From positions 1-64,000 of the forward strand of contig JBDLIT010000006.1 of the NCBI GenBank assembly GCA_039714735.1: a stretch of DNA of 64,000 bases. The letters are read 5' to 3'. Shown piece after piece: positions 1 through 8,563 of the stretch (positions are counted from its first letter, which is position 1; every line of letters begins with the position of its first letter). The translations under genes were made by a program, and so were the position numbers. The notes below the pieces were generated by a model that did not search any database, was not told the origin of the DNA, and saw nothing but the letters and a program-made list of their open reading frames with translations. Source of the DNA: JASJBU01 sp039714735 (GTDB lineage: Bacteria > Pseudomonadota > Gammaproteobacteria > Chromatiales > Chromatiaceae).

Positions 1-2
1 TT

Positions 3-926
3 ATGCGAGAACCCTTGAAAATGCCGCAGCAGGCAGTGGGTATGTTATATGATTCGACGCTCTGCATCGGTTGTAAGTCATGTATGGTGGCATGCAAAGA
101 AGCCAATGACATGCCGGCAGAATTTTCCGGATCAGCGCAACGCATGTACGACACACCTTTGGATACCTCTGGTTTTACCTTGAATGTAATCAAGTTATAT
201 TGGAATGGGTCCGCCGAACACAAAGACCAGGAAATTAATGGTCATGCATTCATGAAGACCCAATGTCTGCATTGCGTGGATCCATCCTGTGTATCGGCCT
301 GTCCAGTTTCGGCCATGACGAAAGATCCAGTGACAGGAATTGTCAATCATCATGCTGATCGTTGTATCGGTTGCCGCTATTGCGTTGTGGGTTGTCCTTT
401 TTCAATCCCAAAATATGAATATGACGATGCATTCGGGCAGATTCAAAAATGCCAGCTCTGCTCTCACTTGCAGGCGAAAGGGCAACTACCCGCCTGTTGC
501 GATGTTTGCCCAACAGGCGCAGCGTTGTTTGGACGGATGGACGACCTCAAGGCAGAAGCCAAACAAAGGCTGGTGGCAAAACCTGGCGAGACCTATACCT
601 ATCCACGCGGTCAATTGGGTGGGGATAGACCTTCACACGCAGGGACGATTCCTGAATATCAGCAATCGATCTATGGCGACAAAGAACTAGGCGGCACCCA
701 AGTTATCTATCTCTCTGGCGTGCCCTTCGACAAACTTGGACTTCCGACCAACGTTCCTGATCATGCGTATGCGGCAATTACCGAAGGCATACAGCATACA
801 CTCTACCAGTGGTTTGCACTGCCATTCGTTATGCTGAGCGGACTCTTGTTTACCGTACACCGGAATACAAAAAATACACAGGATGATGACAAATCCATAA
901 ATGCATCAGAGAGGGATGAATCATGA
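3..926 (+). CDS. hybA: Hyb-type [NiFe]-hydrogenase electron-transfer subunit HybA (5' partial)
   Basis: Periplasmic ferredoxin-like subunit that carries electrons from the hydrogenase small subunit to the membrane subunit HybB. Four cysteine groups of 4Fe-4S type are visible: CIGCKSC near residue 23, CLHCVDPSCVSACP near 90, CIGCRYCVVGCP near 122 and CQLC...CDVCP near 150. A hydrophobic segment (about 272-288) followed by basic residues gives the C-terminal membrane anchor known in HybA. The sequence matches E. coli HybA from memory over its whole length, but the Tat signal peptide that should precede the GMLYDSTLC region is absent. The ATG at position 3 is therefore probably internal and the gene starts before the window, likely after the small-subunit gene hybO. 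It overlaps hybB by four bases (ATGA), which indicates translational coupling. Confidence 0.93.
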   Translation: MREPLKMPQQAVGMLYDSTLCIGCKSCMVACKEANDMPAEFSGSAQRMYDTPLDTSGFTLNVIKLYWNGSAEHKDQEINGHAFMKTQCLHCVDPSCVSACPVSAMTKDPVTGIVNHHADRCIGCRYCVVGCPFSIPKYEYDDAFGQIQKCQLCSHLQAKGQLPACCDVCPTGAALFGRMDDLKAEAKQRLVAKPGETYTYPRGQLGGDRPSHAGTIPEYQQSIYGDKELGGTQVIYLSGVPFDKLGLPTNVPDHAYAAITEGIQHTLYQWFALPFVMLSGLLFTVHRNTKNTQDDDKSINASERDES

Positions 927-2092
927 ATGACTATCACCCCATTGGCGGTAAGTTATTCACCAAACCCTTCAATCTATTTGCGCTGTTTGCCTTGATTGGG
1001 ATTATTCTGGTCGCCTATCGGTTTATTTTTGGTATTGGCGCAGCATCCAACCTGAACGATGGCTATCCCTGGGGAATCTGGATCGTTATGGATGTAGTCG
1101 TCAGCACAGGATTTGGTTGTGCGGGCTACGCCTTGGCATTGACGGTCTATATCATGAACCGTGGTGAATATCATCCGCTGGTCAGGCCGGCACTACTGGC
1201 AGGTTTGTTTGGCTATACCCTTGCCGGCATCTCGGTGATGGTGGATTTGGGCAGGTACTGGTTGTTCTATAACCTGCTTCTGCCCTGGTACATGCAACCC
1301 AACTCTGTCATGTTCGAGGTTGCGGTTTGCGTCATGGCATATACGGCCGTCACCTGGATCGAATTTACACCTGCCTTCCTCGAAAGGTTCGGTCTGCATC
1401 GGGTTCGGGAAAAACTGTCAAAGCTGCTGTTCATTTTTATCGCCATCGGTATCTTATTGCCTACCATGCATCAATCTTCACTCGGCACTATGGCAATACT
1501 CTGGGGACATAAATTATCACCCCTATGGCAGACCCAGCTATTACCCGTACTATTCTTGCTGAGCGCCATACTAATGGGTTCCGCTCTTGTTCCATTCGAA
1601 GGGAATTTTGCTTCATTGGGATTCAACAGACCAGCAGAGACAAATCTGTATGGCAAACTGTCTCGTTACGTAGTTCTGTTACTCGGTTTCTTCATTACAC
1701 TGCGTCTGGTTGATCTGACCCTACGTGGCGCTTGGGGGTATGCATTTGAGCATACGCTCAATGCATTGATGTTCTGGATCGAGATGGCATTGTATATCGT
1801 ACCCTTTATTTTCATGCTAAAACCGGACAATCGCAGTAGTCGGCAGATGATATTTATTCTCTCTATCTGTCTGTTGCTGGCGGGAACCCTCTATCGCCTG
1901 AACACCTATCTCATTGGTTACAATCCTGGACCCGATTGGAGCTACTTTCCTTCCATTGCGGAACTATTGATTACGATTGGTATGTTTTCCCTTGAAATCG
2001 TTTTGTACTTGATTTTTGTTAAACGTCTTCCCGTACTGCATCGAGTGGAAGCCACTTCACCACAGCAGCTCGTTACTGACGAGTCTAACTAA
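923..2092 (+). CDS. hybB: Hydrogenase membrane subunit HybB (NrfD/PsrC family)
   Basis: Polytopic integral membrane protein of 389 aa that takes electrons from HybA and passes them to the quinone pool. About ten hydrophobic helices are visible, starting with the one at residues 16-36 (LFALFALIGIILVAYRFIF). The length and the early GYPWGIWI region fit HybB/NrfD proteins. The ATG overlaps the hybA stop by four bases and hybC follows 19 bases downstream, so this is the middle of a hybA-B-C-D operon. Known E. coli HybB lacks heme, and nothing here suggests a cytochrome b subunit instead. Family identity is secure; quinone specificity cannot be read from sequence. Confidence 0.93.
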   Translation: MNDYHPIGGKLFTKPFNLFALFALIGIILVAYRFIFGIGAASNLNDGYPWGIWIVMDVVVSTGFGCAGYALALTVYIMNRGEYHPLVRPALLAGLFGYTLAGISVMVDLGRYWLFYNLLLPWYMQPNSVMFEVAVCVMAYTAVTWIEFTPAFLERFGLHRVREKLSKLLFIFIAIGILLPTMHQSSLGTMAILWGHKLSPLWQTQLLPVLFLLSAILMGSALVPFEGNFASLGFNRPAETNLYGKLSRYVVLLLGFFITLRLVDLTLRGAWGYAFEHTLNALMFWIEMALYIVPFIFMLKPDNRSSRQMIFILSICLLLAGTLYRLNTYLIGYNPGPDWSYFPSIAELLITIGMFSLEIVLYLIFVKRLPVLHRVEATSPQQLVTDESN

Positions 2093-2111
2093 AAAGAACA
2101 GGAGTGATACC

Positions 2112-3842
2112 GTGGCTAAAAGAATCGTAATAGACCCGATGACAAGAATAGAGGGCCATTTGCGTATCGACTGCGAAGTCGATGAAGGCAAGGTGACCAA
2201 GGCCTGGTCTTCCGGTCAAATGTGGCGAGGGATCGAATTGATCCTGCAAGGACGCGATCCCAGAGACGCCTGGGTCTTTGCACAACGCATTTGCGGGGTG
2301 TGTACCACGGTTCATGCACTTGCATCAGTACGTGCTGTGGAAAATGCCTTGGATATGGAAATACCACTCAATGCCCAATATATCCGCAATCTGATTATCG
2401 CGGCACACTCTGTACATGATCATATTGTGCATTTCTATCATCTATCCGCATTGGATTGGGTCGATATCGTATCCGCCTTGCAGGCCGACCCGGTTAAAGC
2501 CGCCAAGACCGCGCAAAGTCTTTCCGACTGGCCGATGAACAGCCAACAGCATTTTCGCGAGATTCAAACCAGGCTGAAAGATTTTGTCGAGACAGGCCAG
2601 CTTGGAATATTCGCCAGTGGTTACTGGGGACATCCCGCGATGAAATTGCCACCCGAGATCAATCTGATGGCCGTTGCTCACTATTTCCAAGCCTTTGACT
2701 ACCAGCGCCGGGCCAATAAAATCGTCTCTATCCTGGGCTCGAAGACCCCGCATATTCAAAATCTTGCGGTGGGTGGAGTTGCCAATCCGATCAATCTCGA
2801 TAGCCAGTCAACACTAACTCTCGAAAGGCTCTATTACATCAAAAATATCATCAATGAACTCGGTGATTTCATTCATAAAATCTATATGGTCGATGTCGCA
2901 GCGATCGGCGCCCTGTATGCAGATTGGACAAAATATGGCGCTGGGGTAAAAAATTATCTTGCAGTCCCGGATATTCCATTGGACAGTAAAGGCACACAGT
3001 TCGAGTTACCGGGTGGCTACATTCCCAATGCCGATTTAGATCAATTCAAGCCGATTACCAGCTTTGGTGATGCATACTTCGAAAAGGGTGTGAAGGAGAG
3101 TGTCAAACATGCCTGGTATCAGGGTGACAAAGGGCCTCTACATCCCTACGAGGGTGAGACAGTTCCTGAATATACAGATTTTCAAGAAGATGCCAAATAT
3201 ACCTGGGTCAAGGCGCCTACATTCTATGATAACCGGGCACAGGTTGGACCTTTGGCCAATGTACTCTGCATGGTGGCAGCCGGCCATGAACCTACGAAAC
3301 GCAATCTCGAAAAACTATTGAAAATGGCCGGTTCCATTGCAGGCACAGAGATTACGGTCGATGCTTTACATTCAACGATCGGCCGGCATGCCGCACGTTG
3401 TGTACGGACCGCAGTCTTGTATGAATCTCTCCAGAGTCAATGGCAGTTACTCATGGAGAATATCGGTAAAGGTGATTACGCAACTTACAATCGACCGGAA
3501 TTTCCCAAAGAAGAAGTGCGTGGCTATGGTTTTCATGAAGCCCCACGGGGTGTCTTGTCTCACTGGATTGTCATACGTGACGGCAAGATCCATAACTATC
3601 AGGCTGTGGTGCCCAGTACCTGGAATGCGGGACCACGTGACGAGAACGATGAGCTTGGTCCTTATGAAGCTTCATTGATGGATAATCCCATTGCCGATCC
3701 TGAAAAGCCCCTCGAGGTCATCCGCACCGTACATTCGTTTGACCCCTGTCTGGCCTGCGCCATCCACATGGTCGACACGCGCCGACAGCAGGAAGTTGTC
3801 CGTGTACATGCGGTTGGGTCACAGTGTGGGGTAACCTTCTGA
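2112..3842 (+). CDS. hybC: [NiFe]-hydrogenase large subunit HybC
   Basis: Catalytic large subunit of a group 1 uptake hydrogenase (H2 to 2 H+ and 2 e-), 576 aa. The Ni-Fe site ligands are all present: RICGVC with Cys61 and Cys64, and DPCLACAIH with Cys546 and Cys549. GTG at 2112 is chosen as start because AGGAG lies 7 bases upstream and the product begins VAKRIVIDPMTRIEGH, the usual large-subunit N-terminus; earlier in-frame ATGs lie inside hybB. The protease HybD should cut after His552. The predicted removed tail is 24 residues, longer than the roughly 15 residues I recall in E. coli HybC. The stop overlaps the hybD start (TGATG). The mature protein is expected to be exported by Tat together with the small subunit. 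Confidence 0.96.
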   Translation: MAKRIVIDPMTRIEGHLRIDCEVDEGKVTKAWSSGQMWRGIELILQGRDPRDAWVFAQRICGVCTTVHALASVRAVENALDMEIPLNAQYIRNLIIAAHSVHDHIVHFYHLSALDWVDIVSALQADPVKAAKTAQSLSDWPMNSQQHFREIQTRLKDFVETGQLGIFASGYWGHPAMKLPPEINLMAVAHYFQAFDYQRRANKIVSILGSKTPHIQNLAVGGVANPINLDSQSTLTLERLYYIKNIINELGDFIHKIYMVDVAAIGALYADWTKYGAGVKNYLAVPDIPLDSKGTQFELPGGYIPNADLDQFKPITSFGDAYFEKGVKESVKHAWYQGDKGPLHPYEGETVPEYTDFQEDAKYTWVKAPTFYDNRAQVGPLANVLCMVAAGHEPTKRNLEKLLKMAGSIAGTEITVDALHSTIGRHAARCVRTAVLYESLQSQWQLLMENIGKGDYATYNRPEFPKEEVRGYGFHEAPRGVLSHWIVIRDGKIHNYQAVVPSTWNAGPRDENDELGPYEASLMDNPIADPEKPLEVIRTVHSFDPCLACAIHMVDTRRQQEVVRVHAVGSQCGVTF

Positions 3843-4381
3843 TGCAGATTCTGCCCTTTATTCAGAACGACCCAATATTGCAGGCGAACACGACTAATCC
3901 TGTCCTGGTATTGGGCTTGGGTAACATCTTGCTGTATGACGAGGGTATCGGTGTACGTGTGGTTCAACAGCTGAATTATGACTACCTGTTTCCATCTGAA
4001 GTCGAGATCATGGATGGTGGAACCGCGGGTATGGCTTTGTATGAACACATTATCGATCGTAGCCACTTGATCGTAATCGATGCTGTCAACACCGGACAAC
4101 AGCCCGGCACGGTTGTGAAACTGGCAAATGAACAAGTTCCTGCCTATTTCCGCAATAAAATTTCACCTCACCAGATGGCGCTTTCTGACATCCTGGCGGC
4201 ACTGCAGATTTCAGGAGAACAGTTACCTGAACTGACATTGATTGGCATTGAGCCCTTCACATTGAAGACCGGTATTGGTCTGTCTGACGTCGTATCGACT
4301 CAATTAGATACTTTGGTGCAAATGACTATTGAATGTCTGAATACACTTGGTTTCAAAGTCCAGCCAAAAATTATTCATTAG
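3842..4381 (+). CDS. hybD: Hydrogenase maturation endopeptidase HybD
   Basis: Cytoplasmic nickel-dependent aspartic-type protease that removes the C-terminal peptide of HybC after metal-site assembly, about 179 aa. Visible family motifs are GLGNILLYDEGIG (the Glu is a nickel ligand in HybD), MDGGTAGM, a central Asp in LIVIDAV, and NKISPHQ (the His is another ligand). The ATG at 3842 overlaps the hybC stop and fits a coupled start; an in-frame ATG 18 bases earlier lies inside hybC. The roughly 20 residues before the first beta strand (VLVLGLGN) are longer than in E. coli HybD. No hybE-G genes follow, so other maturation genes must lie elsewhere. Confidence 0.92.
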   Translation: MQILPFIQNDPILQANTTNPVLVLGLGNILLYDEGIGVRVVQQLNYDYLFPSEVEIMDGGTAGMALYEHIIDRSHLIVIDAVNTGQQPGTVVKLANEQVPAYFRNKISPHQMALSDILAALQISGEQLPELTLIGIEPFTLKTGIGLSDVVSTQLDTLVQMTIECLNTLGFKVQPKIIH

Positions 4382-4483
4382 TCTCAATAAAGAAATTCAC
4401 CCTTAGAGAAAACGGCAACAGTAGCATCTGGACCGGACTTGATGAGGACAAACAGAATCCTGCGGTCTTCATGACCTCCTGAT

Positions 4484-4513
4484 GCCGGTTTATCACCCAT
4501 GCAACAAACCGGC
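4484..4513 (+). terminator. Hairpin after hybD
   Basis: An 8-bp perfect stem (GCCGGTTT at 4484-4491 pairing with AAACCGGC at 4506-4513) with a 14-base loop lies 100 bases after the hybD stop, followed by AAATATTT rather than a clean T run. It is a plausible but weak terminator of the hydrogenase operon. Confidence 0.4.
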
Positions 4514-4615
4514 AAATATTTAGACTCAACAGATCAAGCCTGATTTGGCCTGCTGTCTAACATCGCAAAACAATGCTCCCTACTAGTACTCTGTCAAGGT
4601 TGCATTGATGGAGTA

Positions 4616-5173
4616 CTAACACACGGCACTCACGTCACATCCTCTTGCCGGGGTTGCTGCAAGTAAGGCACGCACCAATGCTGGTTGCAGTGGCCGGGAG
4701 AATTCATGCATCTCTATGTTTATCCGAGAAGTCACTTCCCTCGCCGGACTAACCTGGATCACACCTTGCGCCTTGATAATTACGGTATCTCCATGCTCTG
4801 AGATAGGCGCCCTCAACATTAAGCTGTTTGGTCCTGACAGATGGGCATCATTCGACAGCTCCAACTGAATATCCTCATACACTCCAACAGCTATCAAACG
4901 ACCATCGAGGCGTTGAACAGCTGCAGTCATCAGATCGAGATCGACAAGCATTCCGGCTTTATCTTCATATAAAACCTGTCGTTGACCTTGAGTATCCTTT
5001 CCGCTGATCCTATTCACCTGGACGAGAACTGTGATCTCCTTACTGAGCAACGTATCGTTCATGAGATCATCAATACTGTATTGCTGAACCGTTTGCGCAG
5101 CATCAACAGACACTGTGCCTGCCAACAAAATTGAGGCAACGCTAACCTTTAGTAGCTGTTTTATCAGGGACAT
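4616..5173 (-). CDS. Secreted protein of unknown function
   Basis: I do not recognise this 185-aa protein. It starts with a clear Sec signal peptide (MSLIKQLLK, then a hydrophobic core ending near VSVDAA), so it is exported. ATG at 5173 is chosen because GGAGG lies 8 bases upstream; a start five codons earlier lacks such a site. The mature part is rich in short beta-strand-like stretches (EITVLVQVNRI, RQVLYEDKAGMLVDLDL, RLIAVGVY), reminiscent of OB-fold periplasmic proteins, but that is only a suggestion. Two cysteines occur at the very C-terminus (GCDVSAVC). It stands alone between the hydrogenase operon and the oxidoreductase operon and is divergent from the latter. An 8-bp inverted repeat (TAGTACTC, 4584-4591 and 4611-4618) spans its stop codon. 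Confidence 0.75.
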   Translation of the reverse strand: MSLIKQLLKVSVASILLAGTVSVDAAQTVQQYSIDDLMNDTLLSKEITVLVQVNRISGKDTQGQRQVLYEDKAGMLVDLDLMTAAVQRLDGRLIAVGVYEDIQLELSNDAHLSGPNSLMLRAPISEHGDTVIIKAQGVIQVSPAREVTSRINIEMHEFSRPLQPALVRALLAATPARGCDVSAVC

Positions 5174-5408
5174 ATCTGCAACCTCCAATAGGCTGTTATC
5201 TGAGTAAGCCTGAAAATCCAGGTCTTACAAAACCAAAAATATTACTTGGGATATATTTCCCACTTTAAGATTGGTAGGTTTTTCTTAAGGAACGATTAAA
5301 TTCCAAATAAATTTATGTCTAACCTGTCACAAAATTACGAACATTATCTGACGGAGTTACCAGAGTATACTGGGCATCGAAGAACCCATTGTCGATCATT
5401 CGTCTGAG

Positions 5409-7169
5409 ATGATGATGAACATTACCAAGCCCATGCACTCTGATCAGTCTCCCAATGACCTCGATCTATCTATTGCAGTCACTGGATCCGGCGGCAGTGG
5501 CGCGATCACCTGCGGCCTGATTCTGCTTGAAGCCGTCGCCGCTGAGGGTCTCTATGGCCTGATGAGCCGCTCCCTGGGGCCGCAGATTCGAGGCGGTGAA
5601 TCCGCCGCCATGCTGCGCATCTCTTCCGAGCCGGTCGACTGCCTGGATGACCGTTTCGATCTACTGGTGGGACTCGACTGGCGGAATGTGGAGCGCTTTG
5701 CAGATGAGATTCCACTGAATTCCCACAGTCTGATCGTAACGGATTCCGCCACGGATGCCGTCCCCCCCTGTCTGCTTGAGTCCCAGGCTCAGGTCCTGCC
5801 CCTGCCGGTCCATGAGCTTGCCGCCAACATCACTGACGGGCGCAGCAATATGATTGTGCTTGGCATCGCCGGATACCTGTGCGGCTTGGATCTTAACTCT
5901 CTGATGGAATCCACTCGGACAGGCCTGGCTAAAAAGGGTAGCGAGATCAGCGAAGCCGCGGCCTTATGTGTCGAGCAAGGCTTTCGCTCAGTAACGGACA
6001 GAAAAAGGTTGCTGAAACAAGATCAGATGCCGGACAAACGGCCGCTGTGGAACATCAGCGGCAACGAGGCCTGTGGTCTGGGCGGGTTGCGCGGCGGGAT
6101 AAGATTTGTCGCAGCCTACCCGATCACCCCAGCCAGTGACATGCTGGAGTGGCTCTCCCCAAGGCTGGAGCAAATGGGCGGTTCACTGTTACAGGCCGAG
6201 GACGAACTGGCCTCGATCAATATGCTGATCGGAGCCTCTTTCGGTGGCGTTCCGGCCATGACCGCAACCTCAGGACCAGGCCTGAGCCTGATGGCGGAAG
6301 GCCTGGGTCTGGCGGTAGCCAGTGAGACGCCACTCGTGGTGGTCAATGTCACCCGCGGTGGCCCATCCACTGGTCTTCCCACCAAATCGGAACAGTCCGA
6401 TCTCAATCTGGCGCTGTATGGCATGCACGGGGACGCCCCTCATCTGGTGATTGCTCCCTTGTCGATCGCTGATTGCGCCACATCGACGGAGTGGGCGGTG
6501 GGGCTTGCCGAACGGCTGCAGAGCGTCGCCATTGTGCTCACCGATCAGTTTCTGGCTCAGAACCGGGCGATTACCGATCCTGTCAGACCGGGTTCATTCG
6601 AACTGCGGCGGAAAAGCGCCCCCCACTCTGCTGCGCCCTATCTGCGCTATCAGTTGAGTGCGGATGGGGTTTCGCCGATGAGTACTCCTGGCCTGCCTGA
6701 CTGTATCTACACAGGTGAGGGTTTGGAGCATAATGAGAGAGGCATGCCATCCAGCCAGGCAGTCGACCATCTGTCGCAGTTGCATAAACGCCAGCACAAG
6801 CTTGAGACTTTTGACTATGGGCGATATTGGGTTGAGACCCAAGGCGATGGGGACCTCTGCCTGTTCACCTGGGGCTCCACTGCCGGAGTTGTTTTCGAGG
6901 CGGCCAAACGTCTGAGTGCGCAGCAGATCGCCACTCGCGTGATCGCCATTCGACTGTTGATGCCACTACAACGTGATGCACTGCAAGAACTGATCAAAAC
7001 AGCTAAACGCATTCTGGTGGTGGAACAGAACCACCAAGCCCAGTTCTTTCACTATCTGCACGCCCAGCAGATCCTGCCCGACAGCGCCGAATCATTGGCC
7101 AGGCCTGGCCCCATCCCCTTCCGACCGGGTGAGATCGTCACCCGAGTTCGAATCTGGTCTAACGGTTAA
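5409..7169 (+). CDS. korA: 2-oxoacid:ferredoxin oxidoreductase, fused gamma-alpha subunit (KorA-like)
   Basis: Joins a gamma domain (about residues 20-200, starting SIAVTGSGGSGAITCGLIL) to an alpha domain (about 210-586). Diagnostic alpha motifs are AAYPITPASDMLEWL, ATSGPG and RGGPSTGLPT followed by EQSDL, as in 2-oxoglutarate:ferredoxin oxidoreductases (KorA) and relatives. With the beta subunit encoded next it would interconvert a 2-oxoacid plus CoA with acyl-CoA, CO2 and reduced ferredoxin. 2-Oxoglutarate is the likeliest substrate, but this is inferred from motif style. Three ATGs stand in tandem at 5409, 5412 and 5415 with only a poor GAG ahead, so the exact start is uncertain. In thiotrophic bacteria such enzymes can serve a reductive TCA cycle. 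Confidence 0.9.
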   Translation: MMMNITKPMHSDQSPNDLDLSIAVTGSGGSGAITCGLILLEAVAAEGLYGLMSRSLGPQIRGGESAAMLRISSEPVDCLDDRFDLLVGLDWRNVERFADEIPLNSHSLIVTDSATDAVPPCLLESQAQVLPLPVHELAANITDGRSNMIVLGIAGYLCGLDLNSLMESTRTGLAKKGSEISEAAALCVEQGFRSVTDRKRLLKQDQMPDKRPLWNISGNEACGLGGLRGGIRFVAAYPITPASDMLEWLSPRLEQMGGSLLQAEDELASINMLIGASFGGVPAMTATSGPGLSLMAEGLGLAVASETPLVVVNVTRGGPSTGLPTKSEQSDLNLALYGMHGDAPHLVIAPLSIADCATSTEWAVGLAERLQSVAIVLTDQFLAQNRAITDPVRPGSFELRRKSAPHSAAPYLRYQLSADGVSPMSTPGLPDCIYTGEGLEHNERGMPSSQAVDHLSQLHKRQHKLETFDYGRYWVETQGDGDLCLFTWGSTAGVVFEAAKRLSAQQIATRVIAIRLLMPLQRDALQELIKTAKRILVVEQNHQAQFFHYLHAQQILPDSAESLARPGPIPFRPGEIVTRVRIWSNG

Positions 7170-7194
7170 AGTAGACATCAGAGGAAGCCGATCG

Positions 7195-8019
7195 ATGAAA
7201 GCTCATCCTGTTTTGAAAGCCAAGAACTACAAGTCCGACATCAAGCCGGTCTGGTGTCCCGGTTGCGGCCACTATGCGGTGCTCAGCGCCCTGACCAAGG
7301 CCCTGGCTCATCTTGAACTGGCGCGGGAGAACGTGGCATTGATATCCGGCATCGGCTGTTCATCGCGCCTGCCCGCCTATCTCAACACCTACGGTTTCCA
7401 TGGGGTGCATGGCAGGGCATTACCGGTCGCCAGTGGCCTGAAGGCCGCCCGCCCTGACCTGACCGTAGTGGCTGTGGGGGGAGATGGGGACGGTTTCTCC
7501 ATCGGCGGCAACCACTTCCTGCACGCCTGCCGCAGAAACATGGATCTGACCTATATCGTCATGGACAACGAGGTCTACGGAATGACCAAGGGCCAAGCCT
7601 CGCCCACCACGGCACCGGAGTGGACTCAGAGTAAACTGACGCCGCATGGCACCGGCATCCCGCGCTTCCGCCCGGCGGCGATAGCACTGGCGGCAGGCGC
7701 CGGATTTATCGCCCGTGGCTACTCAGGCAAACCCGCCGATCTCACCCACCTGCTGGTGGAAGCGATTGAGTACCGTGGTTTTGCCTTCGTACAGGTACTG
7801 AGCCCCTGCCAGACCTTCCGCCCTGAGCAGAAGGGCTGGAAAGAACAGGTCCATCCCCTTGACCCAGCGACTGAGGATCCCCTGCAGACCACCAATTGCA
7901 TCCAGACCGACGACGGTCTGACATTGGGCGTGCTCTATCGGCATCCCATGTCGGTTTGGCAACCGATCCAGCAACCGCGGGGTTCATTGAGCCGGATCGA
8001 GGAGGAATTTCTGCGATGA
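7195..8019 (+). CDS. korB: 2-oxoacid:ferredoxin oxidoreductase beta subunit (KorB-like)
   Basis: Thiamine-diphosphate-binding beta subunit, 274 aa, partner of the preceding gamma-alpha chain. It shows WCPGCGHYAVL and GIGCSS (Cys ligands of a 4Fe-4S cluster), HGRALPVASGLK, and the thiamine-diphosphate/Mg motif GGDGDGFSIGGNH with a downstream MDNEVYGMTKGQ. ATG at 7195 follows AGAGGAAG and gives the usual beta N-terminus. It starts 26 bases after korA and its stop overlaps the start of the ferritin-like gene (ATGA), so the three genes form one operon. Separate gene symbols exist for pyruvate and 2-oxoglutarate versions; korB is the best fit, not proven. Confidence 0.91.
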   Translation: MKAHPVLKAKNYKSDIKPVWCPGCGHYAVLSALTKALAHLELARENVALISGIGCSSRLPAYLNTYGFHGVHGRALPVASGLKAARPDLTVVAVGGDGDGFSIGGNHFLHACRRNMDLTYIVMDNEVYGMTKGQASPTTAPEWTQSKLTPHGTGIPRFRPAAIALAAGAGFIARGYSGKPADLTHLLVEAIEYRGFAFVQVLSPCQTFRPEQKGWKEQVHPLDPATEDPLQTTNCIQTDDGLTLGVLYRHPMSVWQPIQQPRGSLSRIEEEFLR

Positions 8020-8540
8020 GTCAGGATAAATCCATCAGTTTCACGTCGGAGGCCGAATTTCTCGTCAACGCCCAGGCACTGGAGCAGGAATTGGCCGAGC
8101 GTTATCAGGAAATGGCCGACAGTATGCAGGTACACAATAATCTCGAGGTTGCCGGACTCTTCCGCAAGCTGGGAAACTATAGCGAGACCCATGCCGGGGA
8201 GTTGATCCATTCCGCCAACGGTCTGGATCTGCCGCAGGTGCCCCCCTGGGAGTATCAATGGCTCACCCTGGATGGGCCTGAGAACTGCATGCAGCACACC
8301 AACTATCTGATGACGCCATCCCAAGCACTGCAGCTTGCCATGCGCATAGAACGCTGTGCCTATGATTTCTACTCGCAAACAGCCGAAGAGACATCGGATT
8401 CCAATATCAGAAAGCTTGCCGTGGACATGCTTACCAGCAAACAAAAGCATCTTGAACAGGTCAGTGAATGGCTGCTTAAAGCATCTGAGCAACAACCCAA
8501 AACACCGGAAGACCTTGATCCACCCCACATGCCCGAATAA
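8016..8540 (+). CDS. Ferritin-like/rubrerythrin-type di-iron protein
   Basis: A 174-aa, mostly helical protein with acidic and His residues spaced as in a four-helix di-iron bundle: LEQELAERYQEMAD (about 24-37), ETHAGEL (about 61-67), RIERCAYDFY (about 110-119) and KQKHLEQV (about 142-149). No C-terminal rubredoxin CxxC pair is present, so it is an erythrin-type rather than a full rubrerythrin. A GGAGGA site precedes ATG 8016, which overlaps the korB stop. The coupling suggests it protects the oxygen-sensitive ferredoxin oxidoreductase from peroxide or oxygen, or stores iron for it; this role is inferred from context only. Confidence 0.8.
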   Translation: MSQDKSISFTSEAEFLVNAQALEQELAERYQEMADSMQVHNNLEVAGLFRKLGNYSETHAGELIHSANGLDLPQVPPWEYQWLTLDGPENCMQHTNYLMTPSQALQLAMRIERCAYDFYSQTAEETSDSNIRKLAVDMLTSKQKHLEQVSEWLLKASEQQPKTPEDLDPPHMPE

Positions 8541-8563
8541 CCTGCGTGACTCAACCGGTAGCA

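Noticed and set aside
340..690. A 116-codon frame inside hybA
   Set aside because: It is a shadow of the strongly supported hybA frame.
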